Shown here piece after piece: positions 34,348 through 46,583 of a stretch of DNA of 64,000 nucleotides. The notes under the pieces were generated by a model, which did no database searches, was not told where the DNA came from, and saw nothing but the letters and a program-made list of their open reading frames with translations. Source of the DNA: Neurospora tetraspora. Its lineage: Eukaryota; Ascomycota; Sordariomycetes; Sordariales; Sordariaceae. The stretch covers positions 310,001 through 374,000 of the forward strand of contig NW_026944388.1 of assembly GCF_033439725.1 (NCBI RefSeq), written 5' to 3'. Every line of letters begins with the position of its first letter. Positions within the stretch are counted from its first letter, which is position 1. The translations under genes were made by a program, and so were the position numbers.

Positions 34348-35900
34348 ATGACAGGCAAGGGCAAGTCCCGCTGGGCAGACAGCGCAGAAGACGCCGCGCT
34401 CGAAGCGCAATTGAAGAAGGAAAAGGAGGAGAAGAAGCGCCTAAAGGCCGAAAAGGCGCGCAAAGCGGAAGCTGAAAAGAAGAAGCGCGAAGCAGAAGCT
34501 GCGGCGGCGCAACGACAACACCAACAACAACAAACCGGCGACGATGACCATGTCAACGGGCCCCCAGCGAAGCGACGAAGACTCTCGCCCGACCGCGACG
34601 CAGCACCACCACAAGCAGCACCAACAACAGCGAGCAGCAATGACAGCAGCAAACTACTACGCTTCGAAGGCGGCCGATTCGGCAAGTGTCGCAGCGTCGA
34701 GAACTACGACAAGCTTAACGACATCGAGGAGGGCGCATACGGCTGGGTGGCGCGGGCGCGCGAGATCGAGACCGGCAAGGTTGTTGCGCTGAAGAGACTT
34801 AAGATTGATCCCAAGGATCGCAGCGGTCTGCCGGTCACTGGCTTGCGGGAGATTCAAATCTTGAAGGACTGCAGTCACAGGAACATTGTCCAGCTGAAGG
34901 AGGTGGTGGTAAGCGACGATACGAGTAAGATTGAGAAGTATGTTATCACCTTTTCCTTCCTTTCCTATCCCCTCTACATCGGAGAAGAACTCAGACTAAC
35001 AACCCCCACAGCATCTTCATAGTCCTCGAATTCCTCGAACACGACCTCAAGTCCATCCTCGAAGACATGCCCGAGCCCTTCCTCGCCTCCGAAGTGAAAA
35101 CCCTCCTCCTCCAACTCTGCTCCGGCATCGCCTACCTGCACTCGCACTACATCCTGCACCGGGACCTCAAGACCTCCAATTTACTGCTTAACAACCGGGG
35201 CCAGCTCAAGATCGCCGACTTCGGCATGGCCCGCTACGTGCCCGACCCCCCGCCACCCAAACTGACCCAGCTGGTCGTCACCCTCTGGTACCGCGCGCCC
35301 GAGCTCCTCCTCGGCGCGGCCCGCTACGGGCCCGAAATCGACATGTGGTCTGTGGGGTGCATCTTTGGCGAGCTCCTCACCCGCGAACCCCTTTTACAAG
35401 GAAAAAACGAAGTCGACGAGCTTACGAAAATCTTTGAGCTCTGCGGCTTACCGACCGACGAGTCCTGGCCTGGTTTCCGCCGGTTACCCAACGCCCGCTC
35501 TTTACGCCTCCCTTCCTCCTCCACCAAACCTGCCCCCCAAACAACCACCACCACCCTAATCCGCGCCAAATTCCCCCTCCTAACCACCGCCGGCGTTTCT
35601 TTGCTTTCCTCCCTCTTATCTCTAAACCCCAGCAAGCGACCGACAGCGTCAGACATGTTGGAGCACGAATACTTCCGGCAGGACCCAAAACCAAAACAGG
35701 AGGCCATGTTCCCTACTTTTCCCAGTAAAGCGGGACAGGAGAAACGCCGAAGGAGGGAGACGCCGAATGCGCCCCAACGGGGCCAGAAGGCGGATGGCAG
35801 CATGGGGCAGGTGGATTTTAGTTCGCTTGTTGGGGGGATTTTTGGAGCGGGGAGGGAGAGGGAGGAGAGGGGTGGGGGGTTTAGTTTGAGGATGGTTTAG
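34348..35900 (+). CDS. CDK11/PITSLRE-type cyclin-dependent kinase
   Basis: Exons are 34348-34937 and 35012-35900 (492 residues). The ATG at 34348 gives MTGKGKSRWADSAEDAALEA. A Lys/Glu/Ala-rich coiled coil (about 18-55) and a Gln/basic segment (PPAKRRRLSPDRD, a likely nuclear signal) precede the kinase. Kinase features are EEGAYGWV (about 126), ALKRLKID, the cyclin-facing PVTGLRE helix (162-168) in place of PITSLRE, HRDLKTSNLLL (246), DFGMAR, and TLWYRAPELLLG. The CMGC insert region holds LPSSSTKPAPQTTTTT, which is unusually Pro/Thr-rich. A basic, Gly/Glu-rich tail ends GGGFSLRMV. CDK11 kinases act in transcription and pre-mRNA splicing with L-type cyclins. The intron has GTATGT, GACTAAC and CAG, joining Glu-Asn-Ile. 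Confidence 0.92.
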
Positions 35901-37082
35901 TGTTGTTGCGAACCAAGGTGGAATGAATGAATGGGCTTTGTTGGTGGTGGGTGCTGGGGTATGGGACATGAGGGTGTGTTTTATGAGGCCATTGAGCGGG
36001 CTGTCAGCGTACGTATTTGGTTGTCGATGTCTAGTTTCTACAGGTTTAATGCGCGTTAAAGCGTCAGACAGATGTAGGGACGTAATCAAGCATTCTTTTA
36101 GCCGCCTATACATTGGGGACGATACGCAAGTTGTCGAGACAGCTTTGGATGGATGAGGTACAGAGTGTCTCAAGTGGTTGGGGACGGCGGCAGCATCTGT
36201 GTTTCTGTGTTCTGCAACCTGCGACCTGCGACCTGCGATCTGTATGTCTTCGATCCAGATCCAGTTGGGCGGTAAAAAAGTAGGGACCTGCATCTTTGGT
36301 GTATAAGTACGGCCGCATGATGTTGTCTTGTTGGGAGCGCATGCAGTGTTTATGCTGGCGTCGTCTTCTCGAGAAGCGAAAATTGTAATGGTGATCCATG
36401 AATTTCGCCATTTATAGGACGAGGCTGAGATGTCGCACTGTACGTAGGAATGAAACATCAAGTCAGGTTACACCTTTATATTGAGGCTCTCATGAACATG
36501 ATAAAATAATGCTATGCTTTTTCCTCTCCTTCAACAGACCGACAATTATGCTTCGCTTACAACCCCTCTCTCCCCACGTCTTCTTCTTCTCCTTCTCTTG
36601 TTTATCCAAGAAAAAATCCTAGCATAAGCCAAAGACAAAAAACCAACGCCGCATCCATTTCCGTTTGCGCGTAACGGACTCGACTCGACTCCATTCAAAT
36701 GATTGTGTGCGTGTGTGTGACGTACTGCTTGCTTGCTTGCTGACCGACTGCGACTGACTGGCGGGAACATGGGATTAGCAATTAAAAAAAAAAGGCCGAA
36801 AAAGCGATGCAGCAAAGCACGCCAACTCCTTTCCTCCTCTCTCCCCATAAGCAAAACAAAATCCGACCATCCAACAAACTCTATTACAAAAACATTAGCC
36901 AAGGTCCCACCGTCCCTACCATTCCATACCACGTCCATTGTCTTTCCATAGTCTCTTCCGTCTCTTCCAGCTCCCTCCACATGATTCAGCATAGTTCGGT
37001 CGGTAGGTCAGAGTCTCATTTGTCCTTTCTTCTTTTTGTCATCAACATATTCCAGTCAACCAACAATTCGAGTTTCAGTTTC
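35901..37082. other. 1.2-kb intergenic region between convergent genes
   Basis: These are 3' flanks of the kinase and the DUF7137-like gene. A short CTGCGAC-type repeat lies at about 36212-36241 and a GCTT tetramer run near 36728. A long antisense frame (35649-36461) overlaps the kinase 3' end and is rejected. Confidence 0.55.
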
Positions 37083-38081
37083 TCAAATGAATCCGCCAAA
37101 CCCGGTAACGAACCAAGTGAAGCTGAAAACCGTGACCACGCTCATGGCCACCACCGCGCTGAGCGCCCGCTTATCAATATCGGAAACACCGCCACTGCAG
37201 GTCGCGCACACCCAGCCGCTGCCAAGGGGGGTGTACGGCTGCGGCGTGTACAAAACAAATTGGAAGCCGCTGAAGGGCGCGAGATAGCCAGCCTCGGGGG
37301 CCGCGGTGATGGCCGAGTCGGAGTCGTGGATGATGAGCGTGTAAGTATCCACCAGCAGCGGATTCTCGACGTTCTGGGTCTGGTAGGCCTGCGTGTCCCA
37401 GGTGAAGGAGCCCGGGGTGGCATAGGTCATGTTCTGCGTGAGCGTCCAGGTCGCCGAGGCGTCCCTGCACGAGACGAGCACGTCAACGGCCGTGGGCGTG
37501 CCCTGAACGTTGGTGTAGTTCCAGCCCCAGGTGATGTAGTCGCCGATCTTGTAGAGCTGAGAGCCAGCAAAGACCCCGGGGGTGACCATGACGACGGAGC
37601 CTGGCGGGTCTTGCGGGTTGAAGGTCTTGTGCTTTGTCGTCGTGGCCTTGGTACCCGTCTTCGTCTTGGTGCCGGTGGCGGTGCCGGTGCCGGAGCCAGA
37701 GCCAGAGGGAGAGTCGCTTTGGGTGAGCAGGCCAGTGTTGTAATCGGTGCTTATGGGCTGCCCCTTCTTCGTCGTGGTGGGCGCGGTGGTTGTGGCATCT
37801 TGGTTATCGTTTGTAGGCTTCGCCGTGGGTTTCGCTGTCGGCGTTTGTGCTGGCGCTTCGGAAGATGCTGCGATTGATTGAGGTCAGTTGATGCACGGTC
37901 CGGCACGGGTTTGGATGAACCCCGATGAATCCGTCTTGAACATACCTGGCTCTGGGTCTGCCCTCACGACAAGGGAGTCAATCTCTGGAAGAAACCTAGG
38001 CCATAGCCCAGAAGCGGACGCAATAGGCGACAAAGAGAGGAATGCGACGGCCAGTTGGCCAACAGAGAGCGATGTCCTCAT
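37083..38081 (-). CDS. Secreted or membrane-anchored DUF7137-like protein
   Basis: Exons are 38081-37946 and 37867-37083 (306 residues). The ATG at 38081 begins a signal peptide (MRTSLSVGQLAVAFLSLSPI, then ASA). A Thr/Lys/Ser/Gly-rich linker (about 46-140) precedes a globular domain: PPGSVVMVTPGVFAGSQLYK, IGDYITWGWNYTNVQGTP, VDVLVSCRDASATWTLTQNM, DTYTLIIHDSD, and LYTPQPYTPLGSGWVCATC. The protein ends in a hydrophobic helix (ALSAVVAMSVVTVFSFTWFV) that would anchor it in a membrane or serve as a GPI-type signal. I recall this pattern (VTP..AGSQ.YKIGD, YTPQPYTPL, VCATC) from the fungal family DUF7137, whose role is not known. Asn-X-Ser/Thr sites are present (WNYTN, QNMTY). Confidence 0.85.
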
Positions 38082-41000
38082 AGTGTTGGTGGTTGTGGTG
38101 TTATGCAGTATGTGTGTTTATGCAGTATGCAGCAGGCGTTCAGATGAATATGCCCGAGGAGGTCCAAGCGACCAAGATCAATCCAAGCCCGATATCCCAA
38201 AACGGCTTCACCCCAAAACAAAGTATATACAACAGCTGAACAGCAATTGCCCTATACAAAGCTGTTTAACGTCGGAGAATAACTTTTGGGTGTTGTGGTA
38301 CTCGTCGTCGTCGGTGGCTTGAAGAGTCTGAGCGACAGAGAGATCGTGGTACGACGCTTGTCTTGGTGCTGGTAGCGCGGTGGACCAACCCCTAATGCTG
38401 GGAGCCTGGGACCTGAGTATGTACTAAGCTAGCGGTGGGCTGCTAACCGAACAATGGAATGGATGCCGCCGGTGGGAAATTGTGCACTTGAGTGAACCGA
38501 TGCGATGGATGGAAAACTTTGCTTCGCGTCGGAATGCTTCCTTCAACTGGACAGCGACAGGATCTGATAAGCGAGAGACGGGTATCCGGGATGATGAGAA
38601 CGCTGGGAGACAGCGAACGGAGCGAACGGTTTGGATAATGCCTGAAAAGCGAATGTGAGGGTTGCTGAAGACAGCGGGCAGAAGGAGAGCGAAAGAGCAA
38701 CTGGGATGAGGTGAGTGGATAGGGGAGAAGATGGGCGAAATGGAACCAGAATGGCTGGAGATCGACTTTCACGGGACTGGGTCTGGGAGAGAAGAGGTTT
38801 CCATGGCTCCTCTGCAGCTTTCCGCCAGGATCCAACACAAGGATGGACTCACCAGCGAAAAGAGAGAGAAGCCACAGCACTCTGTCGTGAGATCAAGGCC
38901 CACCGGGTGAGACGGCCAATAGGGGCCGAGTAAACAGCGAATGCCACGAAAAATTCCCCGGTCTGAGTGTGTCTGGCCGCGGGTCCATTCATGTCGTATT
39001 GAAGCCATACGAGCCACAGCAGAGCACGGGCTGGACTCTCCCTGTGCTCGTCTTTTCTCGTGTTGGACCCCTTTTGCCCCTCCCGCCTGAGCGGCTCATC
39101 CACAAGAGACCGTCATGTGCGAGCTAAAAATATCCCAGCATTGTGGTCGCATCCCTTTTTCAATGCTTCGAGATTCATACCCTACACTTGGATATAAAAG
39201 TCAACTGATGCCGTTTCCCAGATGGCCGGAAACGATGAGCAACGTAAACTGGAATTCAGTCGCACAGAATGCCTTGGACACTGGCATTCCCTATGCTACG
39301 CTGCGGTGATTCGCATGATCATCCACAAGGTACAGCCCGGTTATGACGGTGGGCAATTAGCTCAGTCACTGGGGTTCTCCAACAGGCGTAGATCTGTGGA
39401 TGTGGTTCGGTTGCCGGGCAGACGAGATTCCGACTCTCTGGTTGTTTCGCTCACCTGACAAGCTTTCTTGCATGTCAACGGGGAGCACAGGAATCGTCTC
39501 ATGTTGAGGCTTTGCGGGATCTCGACAGCCAATTTCTTCGCCGGCACCTACACCGATGGCTACACTGGATGCGGCACGAACAGCACCGAGTGCCGCCGTC
39601 TTCTACCGTTCCGACATGGTATCGCAGCCCAAAGAATGCCCGCCGTTGCCGGGTGTCCCATAGGGTTCATCTATCCTTTCCAGGCACAAAATATCCGGAG
39701 TCATGGCGGTTGCCGGTGGACGCCGGCGTGCCCGGCAGCGGCGGCCGGCCTCCCTTGTAGTTGAAAATCCCAATTGCTGTATGTCAGACGCCATGGAAAT
39801 GTGCCTGGCTGGGTGATGCGATGAACAAAGCAGAGTTGTTGGGACTGTCAATTTCAGGTTCCTGCTTTAGTCGAGCAATAGTTCAGGCTGCCGGGCAGGT
39901 AGTCGAGATGATAGCGGGCCAGCCGAAATTGGCCCTTTGCAGTGATGACGCTGTTATGTGGTCAACATCCTCCACCCAGACACAGACCGCGCGACCTGAC
40001 GGCTTGAGAAGCGTTCCCGATGTTCACCTTTGTGAGAATGTTGAGTTGAAGGTTAACTATGCGAGCAGCGACTTAGCGCACTTGCTGGCTAGCCACTGGC
40101 TAAACCTTCATCCTGGGTAGGGGTCTTGGTGTCGTTGATGGGCATCAACTTTGGGCGTGAAGAGGAAACCATTGACAAGCGCCTGCATCGCATCTCGCAT
40201 GGTAGAAAACGGTAGTACACACATGTCCTTCGGAGAGGCCTTTGCCCATCCCGTCGTGGTATGTTTCGTGGGTAGATGCCGATATGAGGTTGGGGATATC
40301 GCTTGGTCGCATTGGCGGGTTTGGTTCTCATGACTGCCTCTCCCACCGAAGGCATCTGATAGGAAGAAGCGGAAGGCCTGGTGCGCCCGCGTTGCGGCAG
40401 TGAATGTGGTGTAAGTCAGCTTTTCCCGCTCGCTGTTCATGATCAATGGATGACACGGCGTAGTATCGCAGCCGATAGGAAGCATGATGCAGCAGTCGTT
40501 TCTGAGGAGAAGGGATGCGGCATTGGCTCGTGAATGGCGTCACATTTGACAAGTATGCACCTCAACTATTGCCATTGGTTGTTGTTCGTTGAGATGGTGG
40601 TTCACTGCCCCGAATCTGCCTCGTCTGTTTGCCTCTTGCGCGGCGGCCCGTATCACTTGGCGCCGTCGTCGTCTTTCAGCTTCTGCCGTGCTCCTGTTGC
40701 CAGCCATCCAAGTAACCTCGAGTTGAGAAGAGGGATGGATGTCAACAAAGTCAGAGTGAAGGTGGGTTGCTTTGGTTCAAGTTCCAGACCCCTCCTTCTC
40801 AATGGCATTTGAAGTTGAGGCTTGTCGCACGTGAGGATATGCCTTCGCTAGCGAGTCGCGCTTGCTAAGATAAGGTGTGTTTTGGCTCAAAGTGGTTGCA
40901 GCTTGGGCACGCTTGATCGAACCTAATTGGGCGGGGCAGATCTCCATGCGTTGGTTTAGCGGGCTTGGCTGCTTTTCTGGGGGTGTGTTTTGGTGGGTTG

Positions 41001-41284
41001 CAGCACCTGCCCGCACTGCGGGTCGTCTAGCTCTGGTCACTTTGAGGTGACTGCCAGTGAATGCACCTCTACGGATGGAGGGGTACGGGAAGTGGAAGGA
41101 AGCTTCGATTGACGCCTGCCGGAAAGCCTCAGGTGCATGTTTGGCATGTTTGGGTTCAGACGGGAGACTTTTGACATGGGAAGATCCTCCTTTTCTATCT
41201 GATGTGCCCCTCGCATGCGGAAAACACCAAACTCGCAAAAACCTCCAACTTTCCATCTTTTTTTCTCGTCGTGCGTCCGTCATC
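38082..41284. other. 3.2-kb shared upstream region of divergent genes
   Basis: It lies between DUF7137-like (-) and Nrd1-like (+) starts. No convincing coding frame occurs on either strand, and no repeat element is recognised. The last 150 bases before 41285 are C/T-rich, as in a 5' leader. Confidence 0.5.
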
Positions 41285-43097
41285 ATGGAGTCGCACGTCA
41301 CCATTGATCGGGCATATTATGATGTCCTGGTGCGAAGGTAAGTCCTGTTTCTTTGTTCACGGTAGCATTCTCCCTTTTTGCTTTGCTCTTTTCTAGAACA
41401 CCAAAGATCCCTCGTGGCCCGTCCCGCCAACCGCTAGGTATATCCAGTTACAGTTGCTGATTTTGGCTTGTCTTTGTTTGTTTACCAGGGCCCAGTTTGT
41501 ACGTTCCGTTCCAGCAAAGAACATGAAATTGGCTTGACTCGTCGCTCACCTGAAGCTGACCTGCCATAACCGTTAAAGAATTCCGAAGCTTTTAATCGCA
41601 GTCACGGCCAGGGTGTCACTCTCTCGCAGGCCGAATATGACAATCTCAACCTTATTGCCCGGCAGTATGGTGCGTTTACTGGCAGTTGAAACCCGCTGAA
41701 GATGATTGTCACCGCGACAACAAAGAGGACAGCCAAAGAGAGACGGAGGATACTCTGAATACATGTCAGAACTGACTCGAGTCCAGAAAACCTGAAGCGC
41801 AACTTGATTCGCGGTGGAGTGGTCGAGGAGACTATTTATGTATGTCTCCATGGTGCACGCGGTTATGGCCCGTACATATGGAGCCTACCCCGTGGGGACT
41901 CCAGAGTTGTTTAACTGACCGAACCCACACTCGATAGCTTCTCAGTCAAGATGATGCTACCATCCAAGGAGAACACCATCCCGAGACATCGCAGCACCAG
42001 CCTGAGGCGACACACGAAAGTACTACTCATGTAGACACGGCACCCACTCAACCATCCTCTCCCGGCTTCGGCAAACCGAAAACATTTACACCCAGACCTC
42101 AACAAGACGAGCGCCAGAACAGCTACAGCGGCTACAGTGGTCACAATGAAGGTTATCAGTATGGAGGCCAAGGTGCTTGGGCAGATGTTGATGAAGCTGA
42201 GCCCGATGATGAGGAATCATGCTGCGACGAAGTCTATTCCCCAGACGGCCCTGGTGTCCCTGAGGGAGTGAGCGATGTCAAGCCGCAGACGAAGAAACAG
42301 CAATTCGATCGACAGTGCACCAGAACTGTGCAGCTCTGCAACCTATCCGAGAGCACCACACACGCAGACATTACAAACGCCGTTCGAGGCGGTATGCTGT
42401 TGGACGTGTTTCTGCGCACCCATGATCGCTCCGCAACGGTATCATTCCTTCACGCTGCAGACGCTAGAAAGTTCTTCGAACACGTCCGCAAGAACGATCT
42501 TTACATCAAGAACAAGCGAGTGAGTCAGTGTGTCATATATGGACTTGGAGGTTATAAACTGACCAGACATTCAGGTTGACATCAAGTGGTGTGACCGCCA
42601 ATTTGTACTGCCAGGCCATATTGCTGGAAAGATAGCCCAGGGAGCCACCCGCAATCTGGTCATTCGCCGGTGCGGTTCCAAAGTCACCGAAGAAGGTATT
42701 CGGGAGGATCTTGACCACATTCACAACGTTGCTGTTATCAAAGTCGCACTCACGGGCGGAAATTGTTACATCAGTCTGAATGCGGTTCACCTTGCCGTTT
42801 ACGCCAAGACTTGCATGATGAGTCGTCAGTAAGTCAACCCAGGGGCAGATGTCTTCCGCCTACTTGAATGCTGACAATGTGCCCAGAAAGTACAAGGCGT
42901 TCAAGATTGACTGGGACGTCGACGAGTGTGCTCAGCCCTATGACCGACTGCCCGCCCCAAAGCAACCCAAGGAGGTCAGCCTGCCAAAGCCTGCCGCACC
43001 TGCCAACCGCTTCCAGCTCCTGAATTTGGACGATGATGGCGAGGATGAAATTGCAGCAGCCTTTCAGTCGAAGAAACGGGTTGGCATTGCTGTGTAG
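41285..43097 (+). CDS. RRM protein of the Nrd1/Mrn1 type
   Basis: Seven exons: 41285-41337, 41489-41498 (10 nt), 41579-41669, 41787-41839, 41938-42519, 42575-42828 and 42887-43097 (417 residues). The head reads MESHVTIDRAYYDVLVRRAQ and GVTLSQAEYDNLNLIARQY, then NLIRGGVVEETIYLLSQDD. These are two short helical motifs like those in fungal Nrd1/Mrn1 'negative regulator of differentiation' proteins. A Gln/His/Ser/Glu-rich linker leads to RRM1 (RTVQLCNLSESTTHADITNA, RSATVSFLHAADARKFFEHV). RRM2 follows (RNLVIRRCGSKVTEEGIRED, GNCYISLNAVHLAVYA). The tail ends in ANRFQLLNLDDDGEDEI and KKRVGIAV. Fewer RRMs are seen than the four of classic Nrd1, so this may be a paralog. These proteins bind mRNAs controlling differentiation. 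All introns have matching phases. Confidence 0.87.
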
Positions 43098-44203
43098 AAC
43101 CCAGAAAATGCATCTGCGTCGGGCCCATCGAATGAAGAGAAGACAACTTAACGACTACGTTATGAAAGAACGAGGTTTTGTACGACCATTACCGGTAAGC
43201 GTAGAATGCTTACCTTCAGTACACGAGACCATGCTCGAGGATATTCTACGACGGTCCATATGGGCCACCCATGTTACTCTCTCTTGTTATTCGACACCAG
43301 GCCCTTTAAAACAATCGAGGCGCCCGCGTACATGATACGGGTGTGGAGCACAGGAGGAAGCAGATATTCCAAGCCATTCTCGCCGGCGGCACCATGGGCG
43401 AAGAACCTGGAAAAGCAGATGCTGATGGGACGTAAGGTGAATGGGGCACAAGGCACCCGGGAAACATGTGGGCATATTACTTCTACCATTGATACGGTAG
43501 ACTTACAGTTAGGTTCCCGTTAGCTCCTAGTCACGGTGTGAGCATTACTCTCCACTCCTCGATACTAAAGAAGTTCATGATGCAATACTGTCCCAGATGC
43601 CGTGGTTTTTTGATTCCCTATTGCGTCCTTGCTTGGCCCAGAAAAGCTTGGCCCAGAAAAGACAAGGCAAAAGTAACTTGGCTACGTCAAACAACCCACA
43701 CCCAAAATTCCATAGGTATCAATATCCATGCTCACAACAAAAAGCACACCAGCCCTCTTTGCTCTTTTGGTATCCATGATTTTGAAGAACAGAAAGTGTA
43801 TATGATCCCGTCAGTCCTCCCCATGATGACCTCCCGCCCTATCCCACCCTACCCTGCCCTACAGCCGACTCGAAAAGGTAAGAAGTAAAAACGCTTCCCA
43901 GAAGCCAAAAGAAAAATTAACGCCTGAAGTCTAGAACAGAAACAGGATATCCGCCGATGTGAAGTCTATATGTTCGGTTGTTGAAAATCACCGCTTCCTC
44001 CCCAACGCTTTCCCCCACCGCACCGCATTCTCTCTAACCCGTCCGTTTCCTTTTTGGTTATATCCTCCCTGTCCTTTGTCCCTCCCTTTCTTCCCCCTCC
44101 ATTCTTTCATGTCAAGCCAGGGATTGGTCCTGGTAGATACCACACCCCATCATGTCGCGGGGTCAAGCAGTCCCTCAAGGAACTATAAGACTCGTGCCCT
44201 CGT
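43098..44203. other. 1.1-kb intergenic region between convergent genes
   Basis: These are 3' flanks of the Nrd1-like gene and OAC1. C/T-rich at 44000-44110. No gene is seen. Confidence 0.6.
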
Positions 44204-45373
44204 CTATAGGACCCGGGTCTCGGGACCAAGGATCTTGTCCTCCAGCTTCTTGACCAGCTTGGTGGTCTGCTCGGCCAAGCTGAGGGTCAGGATGGTGTGG
44301 GGGAGAATGCGGGTAAGATGGGGGATGACGCCCTTGTAGATGGCGAAGAAACCCTCGGCGCGGATGGTCTTGGCCAGGCAGTCGAAGACGCCCTTGTACA
44401 GGTTGCCGTTTTGGTTGTAGAGGCGGGACATGATTGTGTCTGTTTTTGGCGGTCAGTTTGTTAGCAAAGCTGGGTAGCCGGACAGTAGCTGGAGAAAAGG
44501 GTTAAGGAGAAAGGAGAAAGGAGGAAGAAAGAGGAAGGGGAAGAAGGGGGGAGCAAAAACTCACCAGGAGGATGCATCACCACGCAAACCACAAACCCAC
44601 TCGCCGTGCTACTCGCCAAATGCAGCGCCGGCCCCTCCTCCATGCCCAAGTGTTGTACCAGCCTTCGTTTCGCAAAGAAGTACGTCGGGAGCTGCACCGA
44701 AGACCCAAAACCCGTCCTGATCATCGCCGCGCCCACGCCTCTATACAGTCCCCTTATCCCCTCACCCTTGTAGATCTTAGTCAACCCGTCCCAAGCGTTC
44801 TTATACTGATGCTGCGTGCCCACCGGCAAAAAGGGGCTATAACTCTGCAACCTCGTCTTGGCCAGGAAGAACGGCGAACCCGCCATGGCGCCCATGATGC
44901 CACTAGCCGCGCCGCAAAACATGTTGATGCCCAGGTTCTGTGTCTTTGCGTCGTTGAAGAGGGTAGTGGCAAGCGTGTGTCGCATTGGCTCGTAGAAACC
45001 CAGGCGGCATCCGTTGAGCAGGATTTGGTAGATGTACGCGCACCCGATGCCGCGGTAGATGCCGCCTATTCCTTCGTTGCGCACGATCACGGATACGCCG
45101 TGGATGGGGCCCCGGTAGAAGTGAGGGGAGGAGGAGGAGGATTGGAGCTCGCCTTGGAGCTGCATGCGGATCTTGACGGTCTCGAAGGGGTGCGTGGCGG
45201 TTACGGCGCCGCAGGCTGCGATGCCGCCGGCTATGAAGGCGCTGGTGGGTGGGAGGGTGATGTTAGCCTGCCTGGGTACTAAAAGGGGGAGAGTTTTGCG
45301 ACTAGCTTGCGCAAGCGCGCACTGGACGCATTGGAAGAGAGGTAAGAAGAGCTTACCCTGCTGTTGTTGACAT
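44204..45373 (-). CDS. OAC1: Mitochondrial carrier, OAC1 (oxaloacetate/sulfate) type
   Basis: Exons are 45373-45357 (17 nt), 45241-44565 and 44439-44204 (309 residues). The start is MSTTAGAFIAGGIAACGAV, and the carrier signatures are THPFETVKIRMQLQGE (PxD/ExxK type, repeat 1), GSPFFLAKTRLQ (repeat 2, with Leu at the acidic position) and HPPDTIMSRLYNQ (repeat 3, split by the last intron). Each is followed by an 'EG' turn (RNEGIGGIYRGI, KGEGIRGLYRG, RAEGFFAIYKG). Length fits the 300-residue, six-helix SLC25 family. Sequence character (CGAASGIMGAMAGSPFFLAK) matches fungal Oac1, an inner-membrane exchanger of oxaloacetate, sulfate and thiosulfate. The tiny first exon rests on a good GTAAGC donor and GCTAAC branch site. 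Confidence 0.92.
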
Positions 45374-46583
45374 TGTAGCTGCTGTGACTCTGAGGTATAA
45401 GGTTGAGGGAAGGTAAGAAAGAGAGGAAGTGTAACTCTAATTCCCCACAGTTGTTCGGTTGGTTGCGACGGAGTTGGCGCGCAAAGTCAAAGAAAGGCGC
45501 AATGCCGAGTCTTGCCGGTGTTCGGAGGGGGGAACACGGGAACTGATTCGGGAGAAGGCCGGGGGAAGCGGGAGTGGGTGTCACCGTGCCACGGAGAGTA
45601 ACGACGGCAATGACGGGATCTGGGGAAAGATGTATGTACAGATGTACAAACGAACGACAACAACAATGACACGATTGACTGCCTGCCCACTTGCTTCTCT
45701 CTCCAGGAACAGGAAGGAAGAGGAATCAGGAACAGGCACACCGAGAGCTGTCCGGGAAATTTATTGGAGCTTCAGTATGGCCTCGCCGGTTTGTCGGCCG
45801 AAGTGGGCAGGCAAGGGGATCGGAAGGGATCGACTGGGACGAATCCCGCTTTGGGTAAGGGAGTTGGGGTCAAGATCCTCGGATGCCTTGGATTGGGATG
45901 GTGCCCAATGGCGACGAAGGCGAAGGAGTTGTAAGTGCTGCGGTTTCGGCGTGCTGACACCAGATTGATGTGGAGTTTCCGTGGTTTGACAGGGGAGCAC
46001 GGCCGGTCGGGCGACCCAGAGACGTGGACCCTGAATCAGAAATGGAAATGTCTGGGCCGGGGAACGCTGTCATTGCCGAGGAAGGGTTAGGGTCCAGCGT
46101 GTTGGCCGGCAACAGGTCTCCGAATCGGAGCCGGATGACAACTTGGGGGACAGTCATACTGGGACCTCAGCTGAGTATCTTGCCCCGTAATGCTTGACGT
46201 TTCACGTTTCAGCTTAGTGAACACGCACTAGCACAGCTTCCAATTGACTGCTCGGTTTGCATCGCTCACCAACTTGGGCAGCGTTGATGAAAGTTGTGAC
46301 ATTCAGCTTGTTGTTGTCCATGCAGTTTGGACGATCATGGACGGAAAGGGTTAGGGTTCCTAGGTTACAGCCAAGCCATGTACCTTGACGTCGCATCACT
46401 GCAGCTCTTTAGAGCTCCCTCTCTCCGCCCGGCAGAAACACCAACGCGGTCGACGGTTGAACTCAGTTTTGAACCAAACATCAAACAACAACCTTCAACC
46501 CGCTACTATATATTCTGGCCCAATCCTTTTGTCCCGCCATCTTAACTGTTTCTAGCCGGTTTCAATCCGATCAATCGACCGCG
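45374..46583. other. 1.2-kb shared upstream region of divergent genes
   Basis: It lies between OAC1 (-) and SWD2 (+). No gene is seen. Confidence 0.55.

Noticed and set aside
35649-36461. 270-codon antisense frame overlapping the CDK11-like gene end
   Set aside because: It is antisense to real coding sequence for part of its length, and the rest is intergenic with no domain.
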